From Cryptomeria japonica (taxonomy: Eukaryota > Streptophyta > Pinopsida > Cupressales > Cupressaceae): 64,000 bases of DNA. The notes below the pieces were generated by a model. The model saw nothing but the letters and a program-made list of their open reading frames with translations, was not told the origin of the DNA and did no database searches. The position numbers were made by a program, and so were the translations under genes. This document shows, in pieces, positions 21,992 through 34,250 of the stretch (positions within the stretch are counted from its first letter, which is position 1; every line of letters starts with the position of its first letter). The DNA lies in contig NC_081406.1 of NCBI RefSeq assembly GCF_030272615.1, forward strand, positions 462,420,072-462,484,071. Reading direction: 5' to 3'.

Positions 21992-23163
21992 TGTTGTCCA
22001 TTTGGTGGAATTGATTATGTGTTGCATTGATGTTTTTTCATTGATGTCAACACTAGATGTTTGGATGCTTTAGCAATACCCTTCTGGTCCCGGTAGGTTG
22101 AGTGGTTTTTGGTACATGATCTAGTTAACTCTAGTATAGTCTGGTGATGGAATTGGCTTGTTCATAATGCCTATACTCATATTTGGTCAGTTGGTTTCGG
22201 TCTGGTGATTGGATGCTATCCTGCGTACACTGAAGATTGGTTTTTGGTTTCGGCGAGGGTTTCACCGGCAAATCTTTTGGTGGAGATCTTTGATGAATTG
22301 CATAAGTAGTGTTGGTGTAGCTTCTGATAGAGTTTCAGGATGTTGCTAGTAATCTTGTTCGAGACTTGGCATTTGGAGATCATTGCTAAAGAGTGTGGAC
22401 CTATACTTGGTCCTGGTTGATCTAGGTTATGGACTGCCATTAATTTAACCTGTTGATAGGAATTATTGTTGTATTTTTGGGATGTCTTTTGTTTTAGTCT
22501 AAGGCTGACATAGTTTGTAATGATTTAATTAGTTTATTGTCTTGTAGCTGACCTAATTATTTATGGTTGAGGGTTTGTATAAATAATATGTAAGATCTCA
22601 TTGTAGATCATCATGGTTTTTTTAAGAGGTCATGGTCAAGGAATGTGATATGTGAATAGTGTAATATCATTTAGACAGAGGAGTTGGTCGATCAATGAAG
22701 ATCAAATTGGATTTTTAAGAGGATCTAGTCCTCCGGTATTCAGATTAATTGGAATTGTACTCAGGCATAGGAGATGCTATCTTTTGCAGTTCAACACCTT
22801 TGGATTGTAGTCTAGATTTGTATGTAGTCAGTGAGACTCCTTTTGTGATGAGGAGTGTTCTCTAGGTTGTTGGCCTTCCTACAAGTGTATTCCCCTTCAT
22901 TATAAATTCACATACTTATTGCAGAAGTATTATCTGATTGTGGGTAGGCTTCCCACTGTAGTTTTTCCCTTTACCAGGTTTTCCACATATAAATCTTGGT
23001 GTTGTTTGGATGGCTTTTATTCTATGATTATTGTTTATGCTTAATTGGATTAACTTCTATTCTGGTACTATTGTTTTGAATTGATAATGCTTTCAGTAAT
23101 CTGTGACAACTGATTCACCCCCCTCCTTCTCAGTTGTCTTCTTGTTATCTGAACTGTCTAACA
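21992..23163 (+). repeat. Copia B 5' LTR
   Basis: TGTTGTCC...TCTAACA, 1172 bp. TCATTGATGTCAAC box at 22038-22051; candidate TATA/start region TGTATAAATAATATG near 22574; C-tract box near 23112-23125. Confidence 0.9.
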
Positions 23164-23177
23164 ATTGGTATCAGAGC
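23164..23177 (+). other. Copia B primer-binding site
   Basis: ATTGGTATCAGAGC, complementary to the 3' end of plant initiator tRNA-Met, directly after the LTR. Confidence 0.92.
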
Positions 23178-23221
23178 TTTGGTCCTCTTTGTAGAAAGGT
23201 TAATTGCTTAAGGAAGATCCT

Positions 23222-26200
23222 ATGGCAACTAATAGTTCAAGTTCATCCAGATATTTTGGAGCTATTGTTCAAAAGGATATACTGAGGCTTGAAGGAACAA
23301 ATTATATAGTATGCAAGATTCGGATGGAGACTGATCTAAGATCTCTTGGCAAGGATATTTGGGAGATCACACAGAATGGTGTTACACCCTTTAATCTAGG
23401 ATCTGGAAATCCTCCTTTGGTAAACCTGGACAAGGAGCTTGAGAATGATTGTAGAGCAAGAGAAGCCCTCTTGTGCGCACTTTATAATCAACAAATTATG
23501 GGATTAACAGATAAATCATCTGGAAAGGCTATATGGAATAAATTGCAGACACTTTATGAAGGTGACCCTATAGTGAAGATTGCTAAACTTGATAGTTACC
23601 GAGTGAGATATGAAAATATGAAAATGGAAGAAGATGAAAGGATTATTGCATTCATGGAAAGAGTAAATGATATGGTTATGGGAATTCAATGTTGTGGTGA
23701 AACTTTGAGCGAAGATGAGATTATTTCTAAAGTCCTGAGAACCCTACCACCAGATTAGAAAATGAAGGCTACTACTATTAATGAGTTGAGAACAATGGCT
23801 AATACATTTGTCAACAAAGATACTATGGTTGGGAAACTATCTGCTTTTGAGCTTGAGGAATTTGGACCTTCTCGGGCTATGAAAATTGAACCTTCTTTTC
23901 ATGCATCTACATCTACAACCGGTAAGCAAGATTGGAGAGTTTTATATCCAAAAGAATTAGAATATATGAAGAGAGAATATGAAGAGTTTGAGCAACTTGA
24001 GGGACTATTTGTTAGAAGAGCACCGAAAGGACCGGTAGGAAGTAAGTATGAAGAAAAAACACCTTTTAATTTTTTTGCATGTAATAAGATTGGTCATTTT
24101 GCATCTAAATGTCTTGAAAAGAATTTAATATTTGAAGAAAGAATTAAGAGATCATTTAAGCCTAATCAAAACAAATTTAGATTCAAGAAAAACAATCTAT
24201 GCTACATAGCGGATGAGGAAGGCATTATTGATTTAGATGATGAGCCGGTAGAAGACTTTGCTAGTGGATCAAACAATGGGAAAGAATGGGTACTCTTGGT
24301 TGTCAAGGAAGATGATCCAACACTAGAAGAGAATGTACCTTAGGAGAAGGCACTTACTGCTAAAATTGAGGATAAGGATGAATGGGTAATTGGCAGTGGT
24401 TGTTCATATCATATGATTGGAGATAAAGGAAAGTTTTTATTTTTGCAAGAAATTGATGGTGGATTAGTTAGATTTGGAGATGACAAGGCATGTATGATTA
24501 AGGGAAAAGGAATTATATCCTTGGATGGTAAGAACAATAATGACAATGTTTATTATGTTGAAGGTTTGGAGCATAATCGTTTGAGTGTAGGACAACTAGT
24601 AGATAAGGGATTTCAATTACAGTTCAAGGATGGAAAATGCAAAATCATTAACAGATCTAGCTTGGAGATTGTAACCGGTACGTAGACAAAAGGTAACATA
24701 TTTCATTTCAACTTTGATGAGAAGACATGTTTGATTACATGGATTGATGAAAGTTGGTTATGGCATACAAGGTTGTGTCATGTAAATTTTGATTGCATTA
24801 TGAAGATAGTTTCAACTAAGGCTGTTAGAGATATACCTAAGATTATGAAGCCCCATAATCTGGTATGTAAAGAATGTCACATGGGTAAACAGGTAAGAAC
24901 CTCTTTTAGGAGTATACATGATGAATCAAATAATATTCTTGATCTTATTCACACTGATTTGTGTGGCCCTGCTAGAGTTAAAAGTTTTCATGGTGATAGA
25001 TATTTCATGCTAATCATTGATGATTATTCTAGAATGATATGGGTTACTTTTTTGAGAGAAAAATATGAAGCATTTGAAAAATTTAAAATCTTTAAGGCCA
25101 AAGTGGAAACTGAGATAGGATTGGAGATTAAATTTTTGAGATCAGATCATGGTGGAGAATTCACATTGGGTGAGTTTAATAACTTTTGTGATAAGCATAG
25201 TATGAGAAGACAATTTTTTGCTCCCCGGACACCTCAGTAGAAAGGAGTTGTAGTAAGGGAAAACAAAAATATCTTGGATATTGCTAGAATAATGATGATG
25301 GAAGAAAATATACCTTATATCTATTGGAGAGAAGCAGTTAGTACAACGGTTTATACATTTAACAAAGTACATATCAAAGGAGAAACCGATAAGACACCTT
25401 ATGAATTATGGTTTGGCAATACACCTATAGTTAAAAATTCCAAAACCTTTAGTAGTAAATGTTATATCAGGAGAGATGATGCTATTGGGAAATTCGATCC
25501 TAGAAGTGATGAAGGCATATTTCTTGGTTATTCTAGTGAAAGCAAATCATATAGATGTTATAACAAGAGATTGCAGAAAAAAGTGGAGAGTGCTAATGTC
25601 AAAGTAGATGAGCTAAGCAAAAGTCAAATCAAAATTTATGAGAAGGAATTGACAGTGGAAATGATTATATTTGAACTGGTAGCACATTTATCAGAATAAA
25701 GAGTTGAACCAGTTACTCCGGCAACATCAAAAAATTCTACAGTAACTGAAGAATAGGGAAGAGGAGCAGAGAGTCAGAAGACTCCTAGGTATGTGAGATT
25801 CAATCATTCTGAAGATCAAATCATTGGGGATAAGAGCAATGGAGTGATGATAAGAAGAAGACTGGCAACTAATGAGGTATGTTTAATTTCATAAGTTGAA
25901 CCAGTATGAGTAATTGAGGCATGTAAGATGAATTTTGGTTAAAAGATATGGAAGAAGAATTAGATCAAATTGAGAAAAATAACACATGGTCTTTGGTTCC
26001 CCAGCCTAAAAATAAAAATGTTATTGGAACTAAATGGGTTTTTAGGAATAAATTGAATGAAGATAGTAAAGTTACAAGGAATAAGGCTAGATTGGTTTTT
26101 AAAGGATATTCTCAGAAGGAAGGAATTGATTATGGAGAAACTTTTGCACATGTAGCTCAGATTGAAGCTAAAAGATTATTTCTTGCCTATGTTGCTTATA

Positions 26201-26229
26201 AAAAGTACAAGGTTTATTAGATGGATGTT
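23222..26229 (+). pseudogene. Copia B gag-protease-integrase-RT N-terminus
   Basis: ATG 23222 (MATNSSSSSRYFG). UBN2-type gag (LEGTNYIVCKIRMET; LCALYNQQIMGLTDKSSGKAIW) continues after TAG 23756-23758. The zinc knuckle FFACNKIGHFASKC (about 24075) has lost its first Cys. The protease motif reads IGSGCSYHM (about 24392), with Gly where the catalytic Asp of DSG belongs. TAG 24683-24685 lies before the pre-integrase segment (DESWLWHTRLCHVNFDC). The integrase core LDLIHTDLCGPA, IIDDYSRM, LRSDHGGEFT is intact in its acidic residues. TAG 25238-25240 hits the second Gln of TPQQ. TAA 25697-25699 and a frameshift follow, then RT start [19 protein letters not shown] (about 26000). Reading stops at KVY-stop-MDVKC, where C inserted; it resumes at 32678. 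Confidence 0.9.
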
Positions 26230-26234
26230 AAATG

Positions 26235-27410
26235 TGTTAGGATAACCGGTGGACCACTAAGAGGGGGGGTGAATCAATTGTCAATAGGTTATATCAATTG
26301 ATCCACTTTACAACCTTAAACCAAAGCACATAAACATTAAATACCAAAATAGCAGAAATAGATACCGATAAACAATACAACTTAACAATGAAATAGATAA
26401 TCAACACAATGCAACCATACCACATAAAACCATGGTTTGTAAGTGAAAAACCCTGGTAAAGGGAAAAACCATGGTGGGAAGCCTACCCACAGTCAGATGA
26501 TACTTCTACAGAAAGTATGTGATATAATGAGGGGCATGCACATGCAGGAAGGCACACTAGCTAGAGCGCACTCCTCATTACAAAAGAGTCACACTGGTTA
26601 CAGAGAGGTTAAAACCACCACAAGCTAATTGGACAACAATCCAATAGAAGGAACTATCAGAGATAGCATCTACCATGCCTGATTACAGTCTCGGTTAAGC
26701 TCAATACCAAAGGCCTTTGACCTCTTACATAAACCCAATTTGATCTTCAAAAATTGACCAAATCCTCTACCTGAATGATATTACATTATTCACACATTAC
26801 ATTCCAATTCCTTATCTATTTTCCACTACCATGATCTACAATGAGATCTTACATTGATTTATACAAACCCTAAGGCCTAAACCAATTAGGTTGGCCACCT
26901 AAAAGATATTACAATAAGATCATTACATACATCTATATTACAATGATATGTCATGTCGGCTTTAGACAAAAACAACATTAACCAATCCATAAATCATCCC
27001 AGTAACATGTAGAGAACACGATAACATGATACCGGTTCATAACCTAGATAGGCACTGGACCTATTATGGGTCCACCACACCAAAGCGATGTCTTCAACCA
27101 GTCGAAGCTCAATCAAGATCGCCTTCTGCATCCCAAATTCCATCTAGAAGCCGCACCAACACCACTTATGCATCCTATCAAAGATTCTCAATAAAAGCTT
27201 TGCTAGTAAAATCTCAAACCCGCATCGATAAGGTCTTACTAGAGTGTATGATAGAATCCGATCACCAAGTCAATAACAACTGACCAAAACATGCTCTAGG
27301 AGCATGTAACACATAGAACCAAACATACTCCATTGATCCAAACATGTCGGAAGTGTCCAACAGATAGTCTCTTCTGTCAGTAACACTAGATTTTTTGTTG
27401 GTAACCAACC
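26235..27410 (-). repeat. Copia C 3' LTR, 5'-truncated
   Basis: Matches 31379-32677 from its TGTTAGGATA edge up to GTAACCAACC (27401-27410), then breaks abruptly into RNase H coding sequence. About 120 bp of LTR start plus the polypurine tract are missing. Confidence 0.88.
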
Positions 27411-30400
27411 GGATTCTTAGACATGTCAATAGTTGTAGAGTTATCACAGTAAATAACTACAGGTTCACTATAGTTTACCTCGATATCCTTCAACATTTTC
27501 TACATCCACAGGACCTATGTACAATTAGTTGTTGCTACAACATATTCAGCTTCTATAGTAGATAAAGAAATGCATGACTATTTTTGTTGATCCTTGAAAC
27601 CAGTTTCTTTCCAAGAAAGAAAGCTCCACCAAAAGTGCTCTTCATGTCATCAGTATCTCCTGCCCAATCTGAATATGTATATGCACATAAAGTGAAGTTA
27701 TCATCTCTAGAATACCATAAGCCGTATTTTGTTGTACCTTGCAAACACTGGAATATCCTCTTTACTGTACATTCATGGTTTTCTTTAGGATTACTTTGAT
27801 ATCTTGAAATAATACTCACTGCATTCATAATATCTGGTCTAGTTTGAGTTAGATATAACAAGCCACCAATCATAGACTTATACCTTGTTGAATTTACCAG
27901 TGCAGATGTGTCTTTGATAGATAATTTATCACTTGTCATCATAGGAATACTTACCAGTTTGGAATTATCCATACCAAACTTCTTCAACAATTCCCTTAGA
28001 TACTTAGTTTAACTGATAAAAATGACTTTGTCAGTTTGTGTAATCTGCAAACCTAAGAAAAATCTCATTTCACCAATCATGGACATTTCAAATTTATTCT
28101 TCATATTGTTAGAAAATTCCATGCATAATTTATCTTCTCCTCCAAAAATGATATCATCAACAAATACTTCAATAATCAGGATATCATCATCAGTGATCTT
28201 ATAATATAAATTATTGTCAGCAAACCAAGCTTCAAAATATATTTATCCAACCTTGCATATTAGGCTCTATGAGCTTGTTTCAATCCATATAATGATTTAT
28301 TTAACCTACAAACCATATCCTTGTCATCTGTCAATGAAAAACCATCAAGTTGCTGAATGTATACCTCTTCTTCAAGTTCACCATTCAAAAATGCACATTT
28401 AACATACATTTGATAAACCTTATAGTTCTTATATGTTGCATAGGCAAGAAATAGTCTAACAACTTCAATTATAGCTACAGGTGCAAATGTCTCACCACAA
28501 TCAATTCCTTCCATTTGAGAATATCCTTTACAAACTAGTCTAGCCTTGTTTATTATAACTTGACCATCCTCATTTAGTTTATTTCTGAAAACCCATTTAG
28601 TTCTAATAAAATTTTTATTTTTAGGTCAGGGAACTAAAGTCCAAGTCTCATTCTTCTCTATCTGATCTGATTCATCTTCCATAGCCTTTAACCAATGTTT
28701 ATCTTTACAAGCTTCAATAACAGATGTTAGTTCAACTTGAGAAATAAGACATACCTCTTTATTTTCCAATCTTCTTCTTGTCATAAATCCCTTGTTCCTA
28801 TCTGCAATGATTTGATCTTCATAATAATTTAGTATTACATACCTTGGAGTCCTCTGAACTTCACATTCAATAATCTGATCATCAATCACAATTGAATTTT
28901 TTGATTGTACTGGTGTAGCTATCTCAATCTCATGTACCGGTTGAGGTTGGTTCAGATATGATCATTTCCACTGCCAGTTCCCTACCATATGATATAGATT
29001 TATTTCTTTATTTCTCATCCACTTTCACATTTGCGCTCTCCACAATTTTTTACAATCTTTTGTTATAACATATATATGATTTTCTTTGATTTGAATATCC
29101 AAGAAATATTCCTTCATCACATCTAGGATCAAACTTCCCAGTTGAATCATCCCTTTTGAGATAATATTTACTTCCAAACATTTTGAAATATTTAACAGTA
29201 GGTGTATGTCCAAACCATAATTCATAAGGAGTCTTACCAGTTTCACCTTTGATATGAACTCTATTGAATGTGTAGACTGTTGTACTCACTTCTTCTCTCT
29301 AGTAGATGTGAGGCAATTTGGCTTCCATCATCATGGTTCTTGCTACATCAAAAATGGTTCTATTCTTCCTTTCCACTACTCTATTCCGCCGAGGAGTCTG
29401 AGGTGCGGATAACTGTCTCCTAATTCCATTTGTCTCACAATTGCTATTAAATTCATGAGAAGTGAACTCACCGCATTGATCTGATCTTAGACATTTGATT
29501 TTTAGTTTAGTTTCAGTTTCTACCTTAGCTTTAAAGATCTTGAATTTCTCAAAAGCTTCAAACTTTTCCCTAAGAGAAGTCACCCACATCAGTCTAGAAT
29601 AATCATCAATTATCAGCATGAAGTACCTATCACCTTGAAAGCTTCTAGTCCTTGCTGGACCACATAGGTCCGCATGAAATAAATCTAGACCATCATTATA
29701 TTTATCATGTATGCTCTTAAAATAAGTTCTAATTTTCTTTCCCAATTGACATTCCTTACATACTTCATAATCTTAGGTATATCTCTAACTGCCTTTGTTA
29801 AACTGATCTTGACAATACAATCAAAATTAACATGACACAACCTCCTATGCCATAGCCAACTCTCATCAATATGAGCAGTCAAACATGTCTTATTACTAGT
29901 GTTCAGGTGAAATATATTACCTCCAGTCTAAGTATCGGTAGCAATCTCCAAACCAGTCTTCTTAATGATTTTGTATTTTCTATCCTTGAATTGAAGTTGG
30001 AATCCCTTGTCCACCAATTGACCAACACTCAAAAGATTATTCTTTAAACCTTCTACATAACAGACATTGCCAGTGTCATGCTTACCATCCAAAGAAATAG
30101 TACCTCTACCTTTGATCAGACATGCTTTTTCATCTCCAAATCTTACTTGATCGCCATTGTATTCATGCAAGGACAAAAATTTCCTTTTATCTTCATTCAT
30201 ATGATGTCAACATTCTGCTATCAATTAACCTTTCATCCTTGTCTTCAACTTTTTCTACCAGGGCCTTTTCTTCATTCTTGATAGCCAGTTCTGGTTCATC
30301 TTCCTTTAGGGCATAGAACACCCATTCCTTTCCATTGCCAGATCCACTAGCAGAGTCTTGTTGGTTCATCGAGTCATCAATTACTCCTTCCTCATCTGCT

Positions 30401-31362
30401 ATGTAGCATTGTTTATTTCTCTTGAATCTATATATGTTCTGATTAGGCTTGAATTATTTCTTAACTCTTTATTCAAATCTTGCATTCCTTTCAGGACATC
30501 TAGATGCAAAATGACCAATCTTATTACATGCAAAACATTTAAAAGGTGCTTTTCCTTCCTACTTATTTCTTGCCGGTCCTTTAGGTACTCTTCTAAAAAA
30601 TAAGGCCTTAAGTTTCTCAAATTCTTCATCCTCTTTCCTCATATCTTCTAGTTCTTTTTCATATAGGGCTTTCCAATCATTCTTTTTGGTAGATGATGCT
30701 GATGCATGAAAGGCAGGTTCAGATTTTGCAGCTCTAGAAGGTCCAAATTCTTCAAGCTCAAAAGCAAATAACTTCCCAATCAGAATGTCTCTGTTAACTG
30801 AAGTGTTTACCATTTTTCTCAATTCATTAATTGCAGTTGCCTTCATCTTGTAAGTTGGTGGAAGGGCTTTCAAGACTTTGGAATCTATTTCATCTTCACT
30901 CAGAGATCCTCCACAACATTGAATCCCCATTAAAATATCATTTACTCTTTCCATAAATGTAGCAATTCTTTCATTATCATCCATCTTTAAGTTCTCATAT
31001 CTCACCTGGTAACCATCAAGTTTAGCAATTTTGACAGTAGGGTCACCTTCATTCAAATTTTTCAATTTATCCCACATAACTTTTGCAGATGATTTATCAG
31101 TCAATCCCATGATCTAGTGATTAGTAAGTGCACACAGGAGGGCTTCTCTAGCTCTGCAATCATTCTCAATATTTTTATCCAAGTCTACAAGAGTAGGATT
31201 GCCAGATGTCAGATCATAAGGTGTGTATCCTTTCTCAGTGATCTCCCAAATATCCTTGCCAATACATCTAAGATGAGTCTCCATTCTAATTTTCCATATC
31301 CCATAATTTGTTCCATCAATCTTAGGGACCTCAAGCGGTTAAGCTTGTGAAAAAGAGGACCA
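27411..31362 (-). pseudogene. Copia C gag-pol
   Basis: Read on the minus strand. Gag (from about 31345, IDGTNYGIWKIRMET) lacks the usual N-terminal ~20 residues, with no start codon visible. The main gag block is 31110-30559, including LEEFGPSRAAKSEP. Zinc knuckle CFACNKIGHFASRC (about 30540) is complete. Protease (LIDS..., about 30215) is frame-broken; its C-terminal part is 30200-29931, ending at TAG 29928-29930. Pre-integrase is 29882-29760 (DESWLWHRRLCHVNFDC). Integrase core is 29745-29299 (LDLFHADLCGPA, LIIDDYSRL, LRSDQCGEFTS). Its C-terminal part is 29289-29050. RT is 28880-28020, with FVDDIIFGGEDK near 28150. RNase H is 27990-27411 (LCAYTYSDWAGD, NSTTIDMSKNP). At least six breaks. Its TPQ site reads TPRRN rather than a stop, unlike A, B and H. 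Confidence 0.9.
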
Positions 31363-31364
31363 AA

Positions 31365-31378
31365 GCTCTGATACCAAT
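31365..31378 (-). other. Copia C primer-binding site
   Basis: GCTCTGATACCAAT on the plus strand, i.e. ATTGGTATCAGAGC on the element strand, next to the LTR edge. Confidence 0.92.
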
Positions 31379-32677
31379 TGTTAGGATAGCTAGTGGACAA
31401 CTGAGAGGGGGCATGAATTAGTTGTCAATAGATTATATTAATTAATCCACTTTACAAACTTAAACCGGAGCACATAAACATTAAATACTGGAATAACAGA
31501 AACAGATACCGATAGAAATAGATACCGGTAAACAATACAACTTAATAATGAAATAGATAAACAACACAATGCAATCATACCACATAACACCATGATTTGT
31601 ACGTATAAAACCCTGGTAAAGGGAAAAACTATGGTGGAAAGCCTACCCATAGTTAGATGATACTTTTGCAGAAAGTACGTGATACAATGAGGGGCCTGCA
31701 CATGCAGGAAGGCACATTTCATAGAGTGCACTACTCATTACAAAAGAGTCTCACTGACTACAGAGAGGTTAAAACCATCTCAAGATTATTGGACAACAAT
31801 CCAATAGAATGAACTACCAGAGATAACATCTACCATGCCTGATTACAGTCACAGTTAAGCTCAATATGGGAGGCCTTTGAACTCTTACATAAAACCAATT
31901 CGATCTTCAATGACCGACCAAATCCTCTACCTGAATGATATTACATTATTCACACATTACATTCCAATTCCTTATATGTTTTCCACTACCATGATCTGCA
32001 ATGAGATCTGACATTGATTTATACAAACCTTAAGGCCTAAACCAATTAGGCTAGCTATCTAAAAGATAATACAATAAGATCATTACATACATCCATATTA
32101 CAATGATATGACATGTCAGCTTTAGACCAAAACAACATTAACCAATCCATAAATCATCCCGGTAATGTGTAGAGAACACATTAACATGATACGGATCCAT
32201 AACCTAGTTAGGCACTGGACATATTCTGGGTCCACCACACCAAAGTGATGTCTTCAACCAATCGAAGCTCGATCAAGGATCACCTTCTCCATCCTGAATT
32301 CCATCTAGAAGCCACACCAACACCACTTATGCATCTTGTCAAAGATTCTCAGTAAAAGCTCTACCAGTAAAACCTTAAACCCATGCCAGTAAGGGCTTAC
32401 TAGAGTGTGATAGCATCCGTTCACCAAGTCAATACCAACTGACCAAAACATGCTCTAGAAACATGTAACACAAAGAACCAAACACACTCCATTGATCCAA
32501 ACATGTCGAAAGTGTCCAACAGATAGTCTCTTCTATCGGTAACACTATATCTTTTGCCAGTAACCAAAACCAGTCTGTCAGTAACCAACCCTAACAACTA
32601 GTGTTGACATCAATGACAAAACATCAATGCAACACATAATCAATCTCCCCATAATCAATTCTTCCATAATGCCAACA
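31379..32677 (-). repeat. Copia C 5' LTR (1299 bp)
   Basis: Plus-strand edges TGTTAGGATAGC and ATGCCAACA. Contains CCTGCACATGCAGG (31695-31708), the complement of the shared hairpin, and the start-proximal box GTTGACATCAATGA (32603-32616). Confidence 0.92.
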
Positions 32678-33841
32678 AAATGTGCATTCTTGAAAGGGTG
32701 TCTTGATGAGGAAGTTTATATTGAGCAACCTGATTGTTTTTCACTATTAGATGATACTAATATGGTTTGCCCGTTAAGGAAAGCTTTATATGGATTAAAA
32801 CAAGCACCTAGAGCTTGGTATGCAAGGTTGGATAAATATATTTTGAAGCTTGGTTTTACTAAGGGCAGTGCTGACAGTAATTTATATTATAAAATCACTA
32901 ATGATGATATACTGATTGTTGAAGTATTTGTTGATGACATTATTTTTGGAGGTGAAGATAAATTATGCATAGAATTTTCTAAGAACATGGAGAAAGAATT
33001 TGAGATGTCTATGATTGGTGAGATGAAATTTTTCTTAGGTTTGTAGATTACTCAGACTGACAAAGGTATTTTTATCTATAAAACCAAATATGTTAAGGAA
33101 TTGTTGAAGAAATTTGGTATGGGACATTCTAAACCGGTAAGTACACCTATGGTTACAAGTGAGAAATTGACAAGGAAATATGTTTCTGTGCTGATAAATC
33201 CTACAAGATACAAATCTATGATTGGAGGTCTACTTTATTTAACTCAGACTAGACCTGACATTATGAATGTTGTTTGTATTGTTTCAATATTTCAGCGCGA
33301 TCCTAGAGAAAATCATGAGACGGGGGTAAAAAAGATTTTTAGATACTTGCAAGGTACATCACAATATGGTTTGTGGTATCCTAAGAATGATAACTTCACT
33401 TTATGTGCATATGCATATGCTGACAGGGCTGGAGATGTTGATGACTAGAAAAGTACTTCTGGTGGAACTTTCTTTCTTGGAAAGAAGTTGGTTTCATGGA
33501 TCAGCAAGAAATAGTTATATACTTCTTTATCTACTGCTTGAGCTGAGTATGTTGTTGCTACTACTAATCGTACACAAGTTTTTATGGATGAAGCAAATGT
33601 TGAAGGATATAAAGGTGGATTGTGATGACTGGTAGTTATTCATTGTGATAACTCTTCTGCTATTGATATATCTATCAAGTATAACTTTTTGAAGGATAAG
33701 GTGGAAGCAAATGAAGTTAAACTGGTTTATGTGAACACTAAAGAACAAATTGCAAATTTTTTCACTAAACCTTTATCTAAGGAATCTTTTGAGTACCTGA
33801 GAGATAGATTGGGGGTTTCTGCCCCTCTGATAGAGACTTGA
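32678..33841 (+). pseudogene. Copia B RT and RNase H (continuation)
   Basis: Resumes exactly at the C duplication with KCAFLKG. RT blocks KALYGLKQAPRAWYARLDKY (32780-32840) and EVFVDDIIFGGEDK (about 32925-32960), then FFLGL-TAG-ITQT near 33045, where C has CAG (Gln). RNase H: MIGGLLYLTQTRPDI, GTSQYGLWYP, YADRAGDVDD, a TAG for Gln before KSTSGG (about 33448), and a TAG after ISKK near 33512. The C-terminal signature RLGVSAPLIET precedes TGA 33839-33841. Frame changes near 33430-33540. Dead. Confidence 0.9.
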
Positions 33842-34250
33842 TTGATGCGGTTTGGCATCAATATGGTATGCATTATTAGAAACACTATTCATTCCATCAC
33901 TGATATGGGATGCTACTGCTCAGACAGAGTAGTCAGCTTTGAGAATCATAGGCTAACATTTTTTCTTTGATATTTCTGTTAGATTTGTGGCATTCATGTC
34001 AAAGGGGAAGAGATATTTATGTGAAAAAGATAAAGAAAGAAAAAAGAAAATCATAGGGGGAGAGATAGTGATGTGAAAAATTAAGTCAACACTTTGTAGA
34101 GATATTATTCATGGGGGGAGAGACATTGATATTCAGATCTATATGCAGGAGATTGTTGGTTGTCTTCCATAGGGGGAGACTTGTTTGGAATTTCTTGGTT
34201 CTTAGATTTTTTTCACATCTAGTGTTGCCATCAATGCCAAAGGGGGAGAT
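33842..34250 (+). other. Copia B 3' UTR with several polypurine-like tracts
   Basis: AGGGGGAGA-type tracts at about 34055, 34112, 34171 and finally 34241-34249, the last abutting the LTR. TGTTGCCATCAATGCC (about 34223-34238) is nearly the reverse complement of a box just inside the LTR. Confidence 0.75.

Larger units (their letters stand above)
26235..32677 (-). mobile_element. Copia element C, complete nested insertion
   Basis: Minus-strand element with perfect 5-bp target duplication AAATG (26230-26234 and 32678-32682). Removing C and one duplication rejoins B's RT (MDVK|CAFL). Bounded by LTRs at 26235-27410 (its 3' LTR, truncated) and 31379-32677 (its 5' LTR). Primer site at 31365-31378. 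Encodes gag, protease, integrase, RT and RNase H. A deletion joins the RNase H end directly to the 3' LTR, removing the polypurine tract and LTR start. The youngest layer of this nest, although still multiply broken. Confidence 0.93.
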
